Shown here: positions 11,053 to 23,600 of the stretch, piece after piece
Layout: each line of letters opens with the position of its first letter
How positions within the stretch are numbered: the first letter of the stretch is position 1
Assembly: GCA_035222895.1 (NCBI GenBank)
Contig: JAVYIG010000632.1
Span: 310,001 to 374,000, forward strand
Source of the DNA: Strongylocentrotus droebachiensis
Lineage: Eukaryota; Echinodermata; Echinoidea; Camarodonta; Strongylocentrotidae
Reading direction: 5' to 3'
Length of the DNA stretch: 64,000 nucleotides
The notes under the pieces: generated by a model
Told to the model about the DNA's origin: nothing
The model's database searches: none
What the model saw: only the letters and a program-made list of their open reading frames with translations
Made by a program: the position numbers and the translations under genes

Positions 11053-11330
11053 CACCACCACTGTCCTCCTCCACATCCCCCCTCATCATCTCTACCATTA
11101 CCACCACCACAACCAACCACCACTGTCCTCCTCCTGCTCTCCCCTCCTCATCGCCAAAAGCTCCACCACCACCACCTCTCATCCTCTCCCTCCTCCTCCT
11201 CTCCCTCCTCCTCCTCTCCCTCCTCCTCCTCCTCATCACCACAACCAACACAACCACCACCACATCGTCATCATTGATTATCATCATTGTCATCATTGTC
11301 GTCATCATCATCATCATCATTTTTGTTATC
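11053..11330. repeat. Degenerate CAC/CTC/CAT low-complexity region
   Basis: Continues the CAC tract as interrupted CCACCA, CTCCTC and finally CATCATCAT runs (about 11262-11322). Confidence 0.93.
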
Positions 11331-13049
11331 TATCATCTGCTGTTCTATCATTCTTCATGTTTCCATGGTGACTACCACCATGAATTCCCTTCAACATACC
11401 AATCATCATACCCCAATTTTACATTCTGAACTTCATTAATGTAAATATTGCTGAATCAACTAATGACTCTTATCAAAGTAAAGCACATGCATACATCAAA
11501 CCAAACCATAGATACATAATATTACAATCTCCTCTGTGATTAGTCTATAGATATAGAATACTGAAAGAGGATTGCCACTTCTTTTTCCAAGCCAACCCAC
11601 ACCAACTATTGTAATTCCATATCTCCACTACCGGTACTCAGTTACTCACTAAAATATAACAAGATGAAGTTCTCATCTTGTTAACAACTGGAAGATCACC
11701 AACTGCAACTGCAAAACGTTTGTAAGGGGATGCCTTAGGTCAGTGATAATATGTAAGCAATTCAAGATCTTAGACTTAAACCACTTGTTAGAAACATGTT
11801 AAACCTCTCATTCTATCTCTTTCCGAAGAGGATGGATTATAATAAGACTGGCCATTATCAAGTTGATTTCAAGGAGTTCTAGTACAAGCCCTACTCATCT
11901 AGATCTTGTATATAAATAAAGGAAGATGTTTGCTATCATCAATGGAACCAATGATTGGAGTGTTGTGGGAAATGTCTACAAACTGAAAAAAGATGCACGA
12001 ATAGGACTTAAGTAAAGATTAGCCGTAGCATTCTCAAATATGGAATGCCTATAATGTCTCCTGATTAAAAGAAGACAACAAAAATATGAAGAAGATAGAA
12101 TATGAAGAAGAAAAAACACCAATAAAGTTGATTTATAAAATCTATTATGAAAATGGATTGTGGATATGAAATTGAAAGCTTAGATGAAAACATATACGTA
12201 GGGTAAGGCATAGACCATCATAAGTAAATGTTGTTACCATAGCTACATGCTCCTTACAAACACAGGCCTTTATTACAAGACATACAAGCATAATATCCAA
12301 TCATTGTCGGAAGAGGATCTACAAAGAGAGTACAAAAAACGGTGGCTCAAATCAAATTATGCAAATCGTTACACAACTGCTTGTAGTTTAAAACTATTAA
12401 CATCCGATTGTCCATATTCAAACGTTTTCCCTCCATATAAACCTCCTAACTGACAGCAAGCTCACCCAGAGGGGCTTGCTTGGTATTTTTGAAAGCGTAA
12501 GAAGATTTTGGAAAGAACCCAAAAAGCTTGCTTATCCTAAGTTTCTTCACTGTCGCCCTACAATGGCACTCTATTGATCTGACTTGAGGCTGTTGTGGAT
12601 TTCACAAGATTTTGCAGGATACTTGAAGAAAATCTAGCTTTATTTGTTCTTGGTTTACAGCATCCATTTGGCATATCTCACCTCACCTAGGGCCTAGAGG
12701 GCGGAAGAGCATCTGCTGGGGGTGTGGATAAAGACGGGAGCTTCAATATGAGATGGAGACAGTGAGAGACTGCTTTGGACCAGGATAATTTTTTTTTATC
12801 ATTCAACTTTTGAAAATAGCAGTAAGAAGATGGGAAGAGCCGATGGAGTTCTCTAAAATTACTCTAATTATCACAAAAACAATGATTTTAGGGTCATATT
12901 GAGAACAGTAAACAGTGAAAATTAAGTTTCCCTGACGAGAGGTTGATTGCTTTTCTTTCAACTTCAAACGTTTTGCTTATATTCTAACATAAATTGACAA
13001 TTCAATTATATTCACAACCATGAAGTAGTACCTTAAGAGAGAGACATGT

Positions 13050-13050
<1 letters not shown>
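11331..13050. other. Non-coding AT-rich stretch
   Basis: No gene, no clear repeat family. A small hairpin AGCAAGC...GCTTGCT sits at about 12457-12480. The 68-residue frame at 12247-12453 has no start context or domain that I recognise. Confidence 0.5.
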
Positions 13051-13055
<5 letters not shown>

Positions 13056-13094
<39 letters not shown>

Positions 13095-13142
13095 AAGATA
13101 TATATATAGAGAGAGAGAGAGACAGACAGATAGACAGACAAA
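13056..13142. repeat. GA microsatellite with TATA and GACA parts
   Basis: GAGA repeat interrupted by a TATATATA run and ending in GACAGACAGATAGACAGACA. Confidence 0.95.
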
Positions 13143-13691
13143 CTGAGATGACGGGCTACTAACTAAACGTCTGTTTGCAGTAGAGCATGACACAGTTTTA
13201 AGAAGTGATTTAGCTTCAAGCAATAAGTACATCTCTCTCTCTTTTCCCTTTCACCTGTTTCATAAATTGCTCAAATGCAAGAGATAATGGAGAGTTTTGC
13301 CGGGAGATGTAGGGGGAAGAAATCTGAGATGTTTTTGAAAGAAAATCATTTGCGAAAACAGGGTAAGGCGCGTTAATGACAGGGATTTTCGTCTTCCATG
13401 TGGAAAATACACGCCTCTGGGCGAGAGGGTTTCACCACGCGCTTTTAAGTATGTGGGTCTGGTGGCGGTATGCTGACTGACAGTACATTTATATAGACTC
13501 TCACATGACTTTTCTCTTTACAAACCTGAAAAGTTTCTCAAGTGGAGCAAGTATGATGGACGTTACCGACTAGCATTGTCGTTTGCAGGCACTAATAGTC
13601 TGTTTTCCTGTTAAGGGTGCATCAATACATAGTTTTTATCACATTACCTGAGCAGAAAATTTGAAAAAAGTAAGGAAACTTCCCTATTAAA
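13143..13691. other. Non-coding stretch with a CpG-richer patch
   Basis: 13365-13500 has several CpG sites and a TATATAGAC motif at about 13490; promoter function is possible but unsupported. Confidence 0.4.
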
Positions 13692-14076
13692 AGGTAAAGA
13701 CCAGTTTTGGAAACGCCCCCGTCTCAAAAACTGAAATGGAAGCTCTTATTAACCAATCATGTGAAAGAATATGTTTTGACTAACACGTGATCATACAAAT
13801 TTTGCCGAGAAACTGCCTACTAATTGATATATTTGGTAAATTATTATATCTATTTGGACCTGATAGATATCGCGCATGTGTCGCATAGACCCATATGCAT
13901 CTTTCTGTGTACAGTGCTTGTAACTTTACCAAGACTGGGCCAAATTCTTATCATTTTGATGATTCCAGAACCTTGCAGTACACACCAATACTTATATGCA
14001 ATATGATCAACGTTTTCTGATCTATTCCACATTTCTTTCACAATGCAGTGCATGACCATATAACTGGTCTTTATCT
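13692..14076 (+). mobile_element. A-family MITE, copy 2
   Basis: About 385 bp. It begins AGGTAAAGACCAGT and ends ACTGGTCTTTATCT. TTAA lies at 14077-14080; on the left TTAA is separated from the element by one extra A (13687-13691). More diverged than the copies at 4663 and 34590, so probably older. The small frames on both strands are not genes. Confidence 0.9.
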
Positions 14077-14080
14077 TTAA

Positions 14081-15675
14081 AAAACAGGATAGTTTGACAT
14101 GATGCTTTTATTGTTTTCTCTGTAACTCTGAAAAAGCATTAAAACAAAATCAATTAACAAAAAGGAAAAAAGGCTTGGGTTCATTTGCATAACCATCAAT
14201 TCCCCCCTTGACATGATAAAACAGTGACATCATTTAACACCTAACTAAGGTCATAAAAGGGTGCTTTGAAGTCAGTAGGTCCCCATAAAATCCACCTTAC
14301 TATTATGTTTCTTATCTTAAGTAAATGATATCAATGACACTAACAAATAGCTTTTAATCTGAATCTAACAGCATCTACCATTGACACAGGTGTGGAATAA
14401 ACATACCTTATCTAATGGCTTTAGATTTTCTATTTAAATTCTCTCTAGTCTCTTAAATTCTCTTTAGGAAAGACAATTTCAATTCTCTCTAGTCTCTTTA
14501 AATTCTCTTTAGAGAATACAAAGCCTCTACAGAGCAATTTTCTAAAAATTTGCTATGCCTAACAATTTGAGGAGTTGTAGAAACGGAGGAAATCAAAGTG
14601 CAAATTAAAGTGGCAACTAGTATATTTGTTAACTATTACCAACTTGTAGGATTTGACAGTTTGAGATTTTTCAAAGTGTTGCTTGTATTTTAACGTCTTT
14701 ATAAAGGGAGTACCGGTATACGTTTTCCGTTTGGAGACGTTGGTATTTCAAACTTGATGAGTATAACGTGTTAATGTGATGGTTGGGTAGTGTCAAGTCA
14801 TAAACTTCAATTAGCAAAGTGTTAATGAGGCAATCAGTATTAAACCCTGCTTGTTAGATAGGGGACAAGCATTGTGTAGTAGGATAACCTGTTCTTTCTT
14901 TCCCTTTTTCATTCTAGTAATCTCTCGCCCTATCTCTCTCTCTCTCTCTTTCTTCCTCTCTCTCTCTCTGAATCTGTAATAAATGAGTCTTGAAAATGTA
15001 CAAGGATGTTTTAGTATAAATCATTTTATGCTGGATCACAAGAATATTGAAATCACTTCATCTTCATTTAAAAAACACTGAAATTCCCATTAAACTCAGT
15101 CAATTTGAACAAGTAGTCGAATAGGGGTCTAAGTATAAAATTAATTTTCAAAACCTTTTATTTATGGGGGGGGGGGGGCAAGTTTTGATAGACGCTCCAG
15201 TCATACCATTTAGAATCACAAACTCCTTCCTGGTTACAATCGATGACCATCAGTCATGACAATTCAAGATATTGTACAAAGGTCCTGCTTTCAATCACAG
15301 AAAAAGAAAAAGATGGTTATCGCGATATAATGTCAAAATTGATCAGGCTCCTTCCAAACTGGAATAATTGATGCCTTTTTAAAGCATCGCCACAGGTGCA
15401 TAACTGTTGAAGTATTCAGGCACATGAATGATATCTGTGAAATCTCAAATAAAAAAGAAACATAGGTACAGTTGGGCGATTGTTACCGGGTTGATGAAAC
15501 AAAATAAGCGTGATTTACGAACAAGGTCTAGCATAAATGAGTAACAAATTGCTTCAGTTTGTAAATTGAAAGGAGGTAATTGAGTTTCTGTTTGTGGTTT
15601 GTACTTTATTCTAAAAAACGAGGGTTTGGTCTCAAGAATAGAATGCAAACATTGTTTGCTGGATGCTTGGAGTCA
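14081..15675. other. Non-coding stretch with small repeats
   Basis: A 44-bp direct duplication (ATTCTCTCTAGTCTCTT twice) at about 14436-14512, a CT tract at 14934-14970 and a G-run at about 15168-15178. No gene seen. Confidence 0.55.
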
Positions 15676-15679
15676 GTAA

Positions 15680-16250
15680 CCTTTGGAGGAAGAACAATGG
15701 TTAGGTTTTAAATGGCAAGGCCGACTGGCATGATTCTGTATATATGCTCACAACTCTTTTTAAATACAGAAATTTTGTTAAATTTCATATATTTCTTCCC
15801 TCCATTTTGGAGATGGAACAATGGTTAGGTTTGAAATGGCAAGCCTGGCAAGGTTCTGTATATGCTCACAACTCTCTAAAAGACTTTAAAAAAAAAATTG
15901 CATTCATTTCTTCCCTCTATTTTGGAGATAGAACAATGGTTAGGTTCTATTTAAATTGCAAGCCTGGCAAGGTTCTAACCATGCCCCTAATTCTGATCTT
16001 TGCGGACATTAAATAAAACACAATAATTTCTTCCCTGGAGATAGACCAATGATTAGGTTCTGCATCGTCAGCCTGGCAACTCGAACTCTTACAGACATTA
16101 TTTTGGAAATTATTTAATTCATTTCTTCCCTCTATTTAAAAAAAAATAGAACACTGGTTAATTCTAAATGGCAAGCATGGCCAGATCCTGTATACATGCC
16201 CAAAATTCTAAGTCTTCTTTTATTAAATTCATTCCTTCCCTCTCCCAAAC
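15680..16250. repeat. Degenerate tandem array, five units of about 110 bp
   Basis: Each unit carries a variant of GAACAATGGTTAGGTT, then GGCAAGCCTGGCAAGG and TTTCTTCCCTC. Units differ by indels, and the last two are strongly diverged. The 90-residue frame at 15744-16016 runs across units and is not a gene. Confidence 0.85.
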
Positions 16251-16776
16251 TCTCATACTAGTAACTCTCACATATATACTATTATAAACATACTCTTTGA
16301 AGTATGAATGTATCAATCAATACATCTCTTCTTTCTTGTATTTCCTTTGTTATCCATATTTCTATTTTTAACATCCATCCCTAGGACATAGAAAGCTTCA
16401 GCTTTTCAATCTACGGATTCTCCTAATGGGAGAGGGGGTCATTGTAACCCCTCTCTGGCCCACGCTTACCCTTCTACTCCTAAAGAAAAGCCCAACAATT
16501 AGGCGCATTGTCACCCTAATCAGCTTCCAGTCTTCCACGTGCTGCGGCTTGCACCAAAAACATCCCAACTCAAAAGATTTCATTAATCAAAAACACTTAA
16601 CGCTTTTCAACTTTACAAAGGATTTGCGGACTTCGTGAAGTGAGAAAAGGAGTATCTAAACACCACGCATCCATCAGACCTCAAAACCACAATATCAGGA
16701 ACTTACTTTTTTTAAAACTTTTCATTCTATTCACTTGATACTATGACTGAAACATCAAAGGATGGAAATGCTTACA
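16251..16776. other. Non-coding stretch, no feature seen
   Basis: Two overlapping open frames of 61 and 70 residues on opposite strands show no domain. Confidence 0.5.
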
Positions 16777-17163
16777 AGGCCTGGCTTCATCAGCTCTAGA
16801 TTGCCAAATAGCCCGCTATTTCTGATTTTGGATATATAATCCAGAAGTTACAAATCGCTTCTTCATCAGCTCAAGACTCGACCTCAAAACTTGAACTCGA
16901 GAAATTAGTTCGAGATATTTTGCTCAGCGTTCGCACTTAGTGCAAGTCTTCGGGCTGGTGAAGATGCACCAGACAATTAAACAGCGTGATATTTTGCAAA
17001 CTAGCCCAAGATATCTTGGGATGATAATCTCAACCAAATATCCCGCTAATTGCATCTTCGGGCTGATAAAATTTACTGGATAATTTGCGATCGGGATACC
17101 AATTAAAATAGCGGGTTAAAATAGCGGGTTATTTGGCAATCTCGTGATGATAAAGACGCGCCT
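16777..17163 (-). mobile_element. E-family MITE, copy 2
   Basis: 387 bp, in opposite orientation to the copy at 20231. Ends AGGCCTGGCTTCATCAGCTC and, on the other strand, AGGCGCGTCTTTATCATCAC, followed by the matching GATTGCCAAATAxCCCGCTA. Internal segments CCAAGATATCTTG and CGAAGACT are shared with copy 3. Confidence 0.88.
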
Positions 17164-17363
17164 ATAGAGACTGGGAATCGATGATGTCTTTGTTGGGGGT
17201 ATATACAGAGCTCAGATTAGCAAGGGTTTGGTGGCTTGTGGTCTGCAGACATATCAATCTGAGTAAGAAACGCACTGGTGGAAAAGCAAACTTTAATTTG
17301 GGATTCTTACATTTTAGGGAGCCTTTGTCATGGTCCAACAGGGGTGTAAACATGATGTGACAT

Positions 17364-17605
17364 TGAGAGATGGGGAGAGAGGGGGAGAGATGGGGAGAGA
17401 GGGGGAGAGTGCGAGAGAGAGAGAGAGAGAGAGAGAGAGTGAGAGAGAAGGGGAAGAGAGAGAGAGAGAGAGAGGTAAAGAGAATGAGAGAGATAGAGAG
17501 AGACAGACATACAAAGAAATAGAGAAAGAGAGAGAGAGAGAGAAAAAAAAGAGAGAGAGAGGGGGACAGTCATAAAGAGAGAGAGAGAGAGGGGAGCGCA
17601 GAGAC
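17364..17605. repeat. GA microsatellite, interrupted
   Basis: Starts as a GGGGAGAGATGGGGAGAGAG minisatellite, then GAGA with several interruptions. Confidence 0.96.
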
Positions 17606-19036
17606 AGAGAAACATCAAGAAGTTTTTCACTTCTCAAACTTTGAACCTCACTGAAAGGAAAATCCCTTTAATTTCAGTGTTTGATGAGTCTAAAATGATT
17701 TTTCAACAGTTGCTACAGGCGGATGATTTTCTTTGAGTTTGCGGATGCCCTTTCTTCATGATTTTGATTATGAATTTGTGCAAGTATTATTCTTATTTGG
17801 GCTTTCTGAGCCCCAACTTTTCAGAAATACTTACAGATTCTTTAACCTTTGTTTGAACTTCACTCACCCCATTCTATGCACCTCAATTGTCTTTAAAAAT
17901 TCACTTTAAACCTTTCAATGATCAAGGAAAGTGCACAATCGCTACACTAATTTATTTACCAAAGATGATGAAATGTTATCTATTTTCCCTACTTTCATTA
18001 TTTTTTCTTCTTCAATTATGACGATCTAAGAGTTTCACACTTGAAGAAGCAAAATATGATGAAAGCAAAGTTTTGTTTCAAGAGAACATTTGATTCCTTG
18101 CAATGCAATGAAGCTAACAATTTTTGTAAATTTTAAATCAGTTGTTTTTCCTACATAAATGCATGTATCTAGACATCTCCATGAATGACTTCCCATTTTT
18201 ACATAAATTGTGTAATTTGTTTAAATATATTTTAAATAATTTGGTTTCCTACATATATAAATGTATACTTGCATCTAGATTTCTCCACGAATGATCCGAC
18301 CACCATATAATCCTCTTTTTTTTTCCAGTGGATATTTACCATTATCCATGGCAACACCAATGCTGTTAGTTTCTCTGTCTCTCTAATCAAATATATAACT
18401 CATCCAAAGCGGTTAATGCCATGCCCCATTAGGAGCTCAATGTAGCTTCACTAATTAGTAGAAATTCTTTCAGAATCTTTTTTGGATAGATAGGGTAATG
18501 CCCTCTGTAATAATAATAATAATAAAAACGGTGCTTATAAAGCGCTCACCACCTCTCTCATTCTCTCTCTCTCTCTCTCAAATTGATCACCCACTCGCTA
18601 TTTCTCTCACTCTATTATTTTCCTTTTCTTGTCTGCTTTGTACGTAGCTTATCGAAACAATGAGTTGTCAATACTTGTTAAAGTCATGCCGATGACAGAT
18701 GCTTCAGAAGATATTGGACTTCCAAATTAACTATTTGTAAGAGAGCAAACTACAGGGAGAGGTTTGAATATTTGTTGCTACTTTCAAGCAGTGCAGTAGA
18801 GTTCTTTCTTCTCCTTGTCCTGAGGTGGAATCAACCTTGAAGATTCTTGCTGAACTTCATGAGATGCGTGTCTAGGGTACATGCACCACTAATTTTCGAG
18901 GTGCTAGTAAAATCAGCAAAAATTGGGAGAGCAAACAAAAAGCAGCACTCTCTTTTAGCAAACAATATACAGTAATAAAAACAAAGAAATGTGTTTCCCA
19001 ACATTCAAGAGCAGGCTTTCAAATGATAATGATGTA
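17606..19036. other. Non-coding stretch with a SINE-like remnant
   Basis: AATAATAATAATAAA followed by GCTTATAAAGCGCTCACC at about 18508-18552 resembles the A/T-rich end of a SINE. A CT run lies at 18562-18580. Otherwise no feature. Confidence 0.5.
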
Positions 19037-19219
19037 CAGTAAAAACCTGTATATAAAATGGAAACATGAAAAGCAGTCTGCACATGCAGGTGGTCTTTCT
19101 GTAAAAGTTCTTATAGTACAGGTTTTGATAAGAAACCATATTCAAGGGAAATGAAAAATGTGGTACTTATAGATAGGTGGTCTTCCTATACAGTTAGTCC
19201 CTAAAACAGGTTTTTACTG
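19037..19219. mobile_element. Pogo/Tigger-like MITE, 183 bp
   Basis: Ends CAGTAAAAACCTGT and ACAGGTTTTTACTG are perfect inverted repeats flanked by TA on each side (19035-19036, 19220-19221). Sub-terminal AGGTGGTCTTTCTGTA and AGGTGGTCTTCCTATA repeats, plus the CAGT start and TA target, are features of pogo-type Tc1/mariner elements. Non-autonomous. Confidence 0.85.
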
Positions 19220-19222
19220 TAG

Positions 19223-20230
19223 TATGTATTCATAACACAAGACCTGAAGAAGAAAAAAAAGTTTCTTTAACCCATTGAAGATGGCGCCCAAGATATCTTG
19301 AGATGAATTTCTCAAGAAAGGTGAGTTACTTGTGACAATTCAAATTGCATCTAATGGGTAAACCTTTACAATTAGAAAGTCTAGATGGTAGAGACATTTC
19401 AATTGTTCCCTGCAAAGAATTAAAAAAGGGATTAAATCAAGGATTAGATACTATTAAATCTAACTGTCTGAGATCCTATTGTAAGTCAATATAAAAGTCT
19501 TAAGCTTAAACTGGTTAATTGATCTCATTAAGGCTGAAGAAGGCTGTGTCTGACATTTAACAATTAGATTGACAAGTCTAATATCCCTTCCCGAAAGTAT
19601 AAGATCAATGTATAGCATTCTATGCTGCACAATCAAGATAACAGTTATGAATCAGGGATGATATAATTCTCATTTTCATGAGTTTGCCTGAGGCTTGCCT
19701 TACACAGCAATTACCTATGAAAGAGGCATTTCTAGACAACTTACATTTTCCACTGAAAGAGGCATATTGAAGTTTCAAATCTGATAGAATTCACCATGGA
19801 TATGTCCCCATCAAAGCAAAGCCCCAAACAAATCCATCAGATCTAGTGATCCAAATTCATAGATTACAAAATAAAGTCATCTGGCTCCTATTTTTTACCC
19901 CCCCCTCCCCCCCCCCCTCAAGGGAAAATGTAAAAATGTCTTCAACAATACCATGTGATCTTTGTCTTAGACTACCTAATGACCATTTTCAACACCAAAG
20001 TCATTCAATACACCCAAAAACTACTCAGAACATCAAAGAAACTTTTTGTTTCATTCCCTCACTGAGGTACAAGAAAACAATGGGTTAACCAAAATCTCAA
20101 GTTTTAATTACCCTTGCTAACAAAAACTTACAAATCTAAAGGCAATTGATTATCCCCAACCACATGTTATAATACCCCTCTTTTGAAACCACTTGACATT
20201 GACACCCCCAATACCAGGAACTATCTTAAT
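19223..20230. other. Non-coding stretch, C-run only
   Basis: A C-rich run lies at about 19899-19918. No gene or repeat family recognised. Confidence 0.5.
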
Positions 20231-20596
20231 AGGCCTGTTCTCATCAGCTCGAGATTGCCAAATAACCCGCTTTTTTAACTATCCCGATTGCAAATTAGCC
20301 AGTTAATTTGCGTCCTCATCAGCCCGAAGTTGCAATTAGCGGGATATTTGGTCAAGATAATCATCCCAAGATATCTTGTGCTAGTTTGCAAAATATCCCG
20401 CTATTTCTCCAGTGCGTCTTCACTAGCCCGAAGACTCGCACTATATACGAACGCTGGGCAAAATATCTCGAGCTCGAGTTTCAAGTTTTGAGGTCAAGTC
20501 TCGAGCTGACGAATACGCGATTTGTAACTTCTGGATAATATCCAAGTCTGAAAATAGCGGGCTATTTGCTAATTTCGAGCTGATGAGGACAAGCCT
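20231..20596 (+). mobile_element. E-family MITE, copy 3
   Basis: 366 bp with about 40-bp terminal inverted repeats: AGGCCTGTTCTCATCAGCTC and, on the other strand, AGGCTTGTCCTCATCAGCTC, each continuing into GATTGCCAAATAACCCGCT-like sequence. The body carries several CGAG/CTCG motifs. Non-coding; the two overlapping frames here are incidental. Target duplication unresolved. Confidence 0.9.
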
Positions 20597-20599
20597 TTT

Positions 20600-21485
20600 A
20601 GTGATCATCCATGCACCTGTCTGTCAGACAACTCCACGTGTTGATTCCATGCTGTCTCCTTCACTTCAACGTTAATAAAGAGACAATAACAACAACAGCA
20701 AGGTGACTTCTGTGCTGAGATGAATAGGGTTCGGTTTATCATTAATCCTTGACTGGCAATTAGGGGATGCAGGTGAAGGCACCATTACAGTCTGGTCAAG
20801 AATCAATTGTAGTCCGCTGACCGGTGACAAAGGTGCTTCAGAATGCAATGCCAATGGTCATTCTTGCTAATACAAAGAACCCGACACCTTCATTCAAACA
20901 TGAATTTATAAAGCATTAGAATTTCCATTTTATATTACCACTGTTTTTGTTATAAATGCATTTTTAATTTTCCTATGTGTTGTTTTATTCATTTCATGTT
21001 ATGCCTACCTCTAGAGCCGTTAATTGGAAAGTAATAGAAGCTCGACCCCTCCTACATCCCAAGCCAGGAATTTGTATTCAAAATAAAGGTCACAACTCAT
21101 AAACCATTTGACTAAATTCAATGTAACCTTTCATTTGAGTATTTTTTTTATATATGAAATGAAAACACTTATATAATGAATACAATAATGCATGAAATAA
21201 TATACAAGAAAGTCCTTCAAAAACAGATTGGAAATATTCAACTTAAAAGTTCTTTTCTTGTATTTTGTATTGCATCAAAATAGATATTTGGCTCTTTTGT
21301 AATTTTTCTGATTAAAGCCTTTGGAAGCAAATGTAGGCACAATACAAATTTTACCTGGAGGTTGATTGCAGCATTCTGCCACTCTTTAAATTAAGTTGAA
21401 TTTGCTTAAAGTCAAGGAGAGTCTCTCATTCAGAGTGACATTGTACTGATTAGCAAATAATTCATTTTTTTTGTTAATCACCAGT
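20600..21485. other. Non-coding stretch, no feature seen
   Basis: AT-rich unique-looking DNA. Confidence 0.5.
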
Positions 21486-21489
21486 TGTG

Positions 21490-21745
21490 TCCTTCCTACC
21501 TAATGTTGATTACTGATGGAAACCTTGACAACTTGAATAACTAAAAAATTGAAAAATATTGCTTGATTAGTAGGTTCCATGATTATATAAATCTGTTTGA
21601 TGGCCTTTAAAGAGATTCCTAGCTAATGTTGAATACCGATGGAAACCTTGACAACTTCCATAACTAAAAAATTGAAAAATATTGCTTGATCAGTAGGGTC
21701 CATGATTTAATATAAAGCTGTTTGATGGCCTTTAAAGAGATTGTT
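21490..21745. repeat. 123-bp tandem duplication
   Basis: Two copies sharing GATGGAAACCTTGACAACTT, AAAATTGAAAAATATTGCTT and GATGGCCTTTAAAGAGATT at an offset of 123 bp. Confidence 0.9.
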
Positions 21746-22234
21746 CAAGATGAGGTCATAATGCATAAATGGCTGGCAATTAATTTCATCAAAATGAAAA
21801 ATGGGGATAAAGTCAAATTTTGCTGGCCTCCTATATATTTCTTTCTTATGATTTAAGTGCTTGACTCTTTTGTCTTTTTCCAGCTTCTGTTTTTCTCTCT
21901 TCAATAGCTTGACTTTGAGAGAATGAGGCCTTTGAAAGTCGAGATTGACTTCCTTGTATGACTTATACATCAAACAATGCAGAGGGTGTGTTCATACTGT
22001 TATTTAAGCTGGATTATCTTGGTAGATGAGAGATACTCTTGTTGAATATGAATGGGGGAGGGGAGCTTGGTATGAGTATAATGAAAATACAAACTGGGCA
22101 TATAAAAAATACATTGGAATACATTGAGAGAAAAAAATCAGGTATATACGGAATCATAGAGAGAAAAAAAGAGGAAGGAGAAGATTATAAACACAAAGAT
22201 ATAGTTTTTCATATATATATTACATATTTTTACA

Positions 22235-22312
22235 ATGAGTGACCAAAACAAATTTCCCTGTATTCTTGTGAATTTTGATGAATCAACAGAATTGAATTGA
22301 ATTGAATTGAAC
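22235..22312 (+). repeat. LINE-like 3' tail
   Basis: TGTGAATTTTGATGAATC followed by a short pentameric repeat (AATTG)n at about 22290-22311. Many L2/CR1-type LINEs end in such short tandem tails. No reverse-transcriptase frame upstream is recognised. Confidence 0.4.
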
Positions 22313-22429
22313 ACAGAAACAGGAAGGGAGGGGCAAGAAATTATGGTTATTTCAATAAAGAAAGATAAATTCTCAATCTTTATTTATTTGTTTTACCTGA
22401 CTGCTATTAAGAAAGCATGTTATACAATA

Positions 22430-22605
22430 TGAGCTTGTAAGTAAGCAACCAGGGGACCAACAGCTTCAAGTCCTCTCTGAGGGACCTGGTAATAATGTAG
22501 ATTTATGCCTTACAAAAGGGCACTGATGCATGGACTTGGTATCGAACCAGGGACCTCCCAGTTACAACACCACCGCTCTACCACTGAGCCATATTGCACC
22601 TCTTA
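22430..22605 (-). repeat. tRNA-derived SINE-like element
   Basis: On the minus strand a tRNA-like head carries an A box TGGCTCAGTGG (22581-22591, fits the TRGCNNAGYGG consensus) and a B box GGTTCGATACC (22538-22548, one mismatch from consensus), 32 bp apart. The acceptor and anticodon arms do not pair well, so it is a SINE head and not a working tRNA. Downstream on the minus strand come CATAAATCTACATTATTACC and a GGTCCC-rich part. Confidence 0.7.
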
Positions 22606-22609
22606 TCTT

Positions 22610-23180
22610 CAGCATACCAGATGGTTTATTTTTCAGGTGTGAACTGATACCAATCTCGCAGGTACTGCAAGAGAGATTGTATAATACCCCATGTTGTTTG
22701 CAAACAATGCGTCGTCGATGGAATGTTAATTCTTCCTTTCAATTACAGGTGTGGACGCCACTCTGTCTACTGCCATTCAAACCAAATTAATGTCTACTCG
22801 TTTCTCAACCAATCATCTACAGGTTTAAAGGAAGTATCTACCTTACAGGCGTCTAGATTCACCAAGGAGGATATGGGCATCCACACGCACAGCAATAGGC
22901 CATTTTCGATGTAACCAAATTTAAATTAATACATAAGTCTTTGAAAAGTGCCTCAATACAAATTATTTCATTCACCTGATAAATGCAAACTGCATATATT
23001 AAGTGTTGCTAGGTAGGGCAAGCCATATTTGTTTCCTGTTCATTGATTATTCATTTATGTAAATAATATTTAAATAAAGTTGACTGCATAAAACCAATAC
23101 AATCCAGGTACTGTGACTTTGAAGCTGATACCTACATCTTCAGTAGATTTGAACATGGTATACATGTTTTAATAGAAACA
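22610..23180. other. Non-coding stretch, no feature seen
   Basis: No gene or repeat recognised. Confidence 0.45.
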
Positions 23181-23185
23181 GAAAA

Positions 23186-23600
23186 GTGAGAGTAAGAGGT
23201 CAGCAAAAGTTTGAGCAAGAATTGATTTAAAAACAAGAAAGTTGTGCATTTTAAAGTTGTGTTTGATCAAACACAAATTGGCAACTCTGTGACAAATCTT
23301 GCGATTTTCCCTCCCATTTGCTCTGTACTAAAATAAATCAAAAATCTAAATTTCCCTAAAGAATCATACTTGCACCCTAAATACAATTATTGCAAAATGC
23401 GTACCGGTGTGTTTCTTTACAACCCTTTGTATGAAACAAATCTATTCCATCATCAATAACTTAGAAAATAGAAGTATATGACATTTCTGTTAGGAGCAAA
23501 ATGGAAAGGACCTTGCAAGATACGTCACAGTGTTGCCAATTTGTGTTTCACTGATGACTACTTTAAATATTCACAACTTTCTGAATACAACTAAATTATT
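23186..23600. mobile_element. Two opposed D-family fragments
   Basis: 23186-23400 is similar to the element at 7984 in the same orientation; 23440-23600 carries the same AATTGGCAACxCTGTGA core inverted. Neither fragment keeps clean terminal repeats. A lone D-like terminus GGGTGAACTTCCCCT lies at 24631-24645. Confidence 0.7.

Noticed and set aside
10594-11429. Poly-His, poly-Pro, poly-Thr, poly-Gly, poly-Val and poly-Trp frames
   Set aside because: All six frames of a CAC microsatellite are stop-free. None has a supported start or exon context.
12247-12453. 68-residue open frame
   Set aside because: No domain, no repeat support, and ordinary length for chance frames here.
15680-16250. CRISPR-like array
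   Set aside because: The whole 110-bp unit is repeated, not short repeats with unique spacers, and the genome is eukaryotic.
22530-22605. A functional tRNA gene
   Set aside because: A and B boxes are present, but the acceptor and anticodon stems do not pair and SINE-like sequence follows. Treated as a SINE head.
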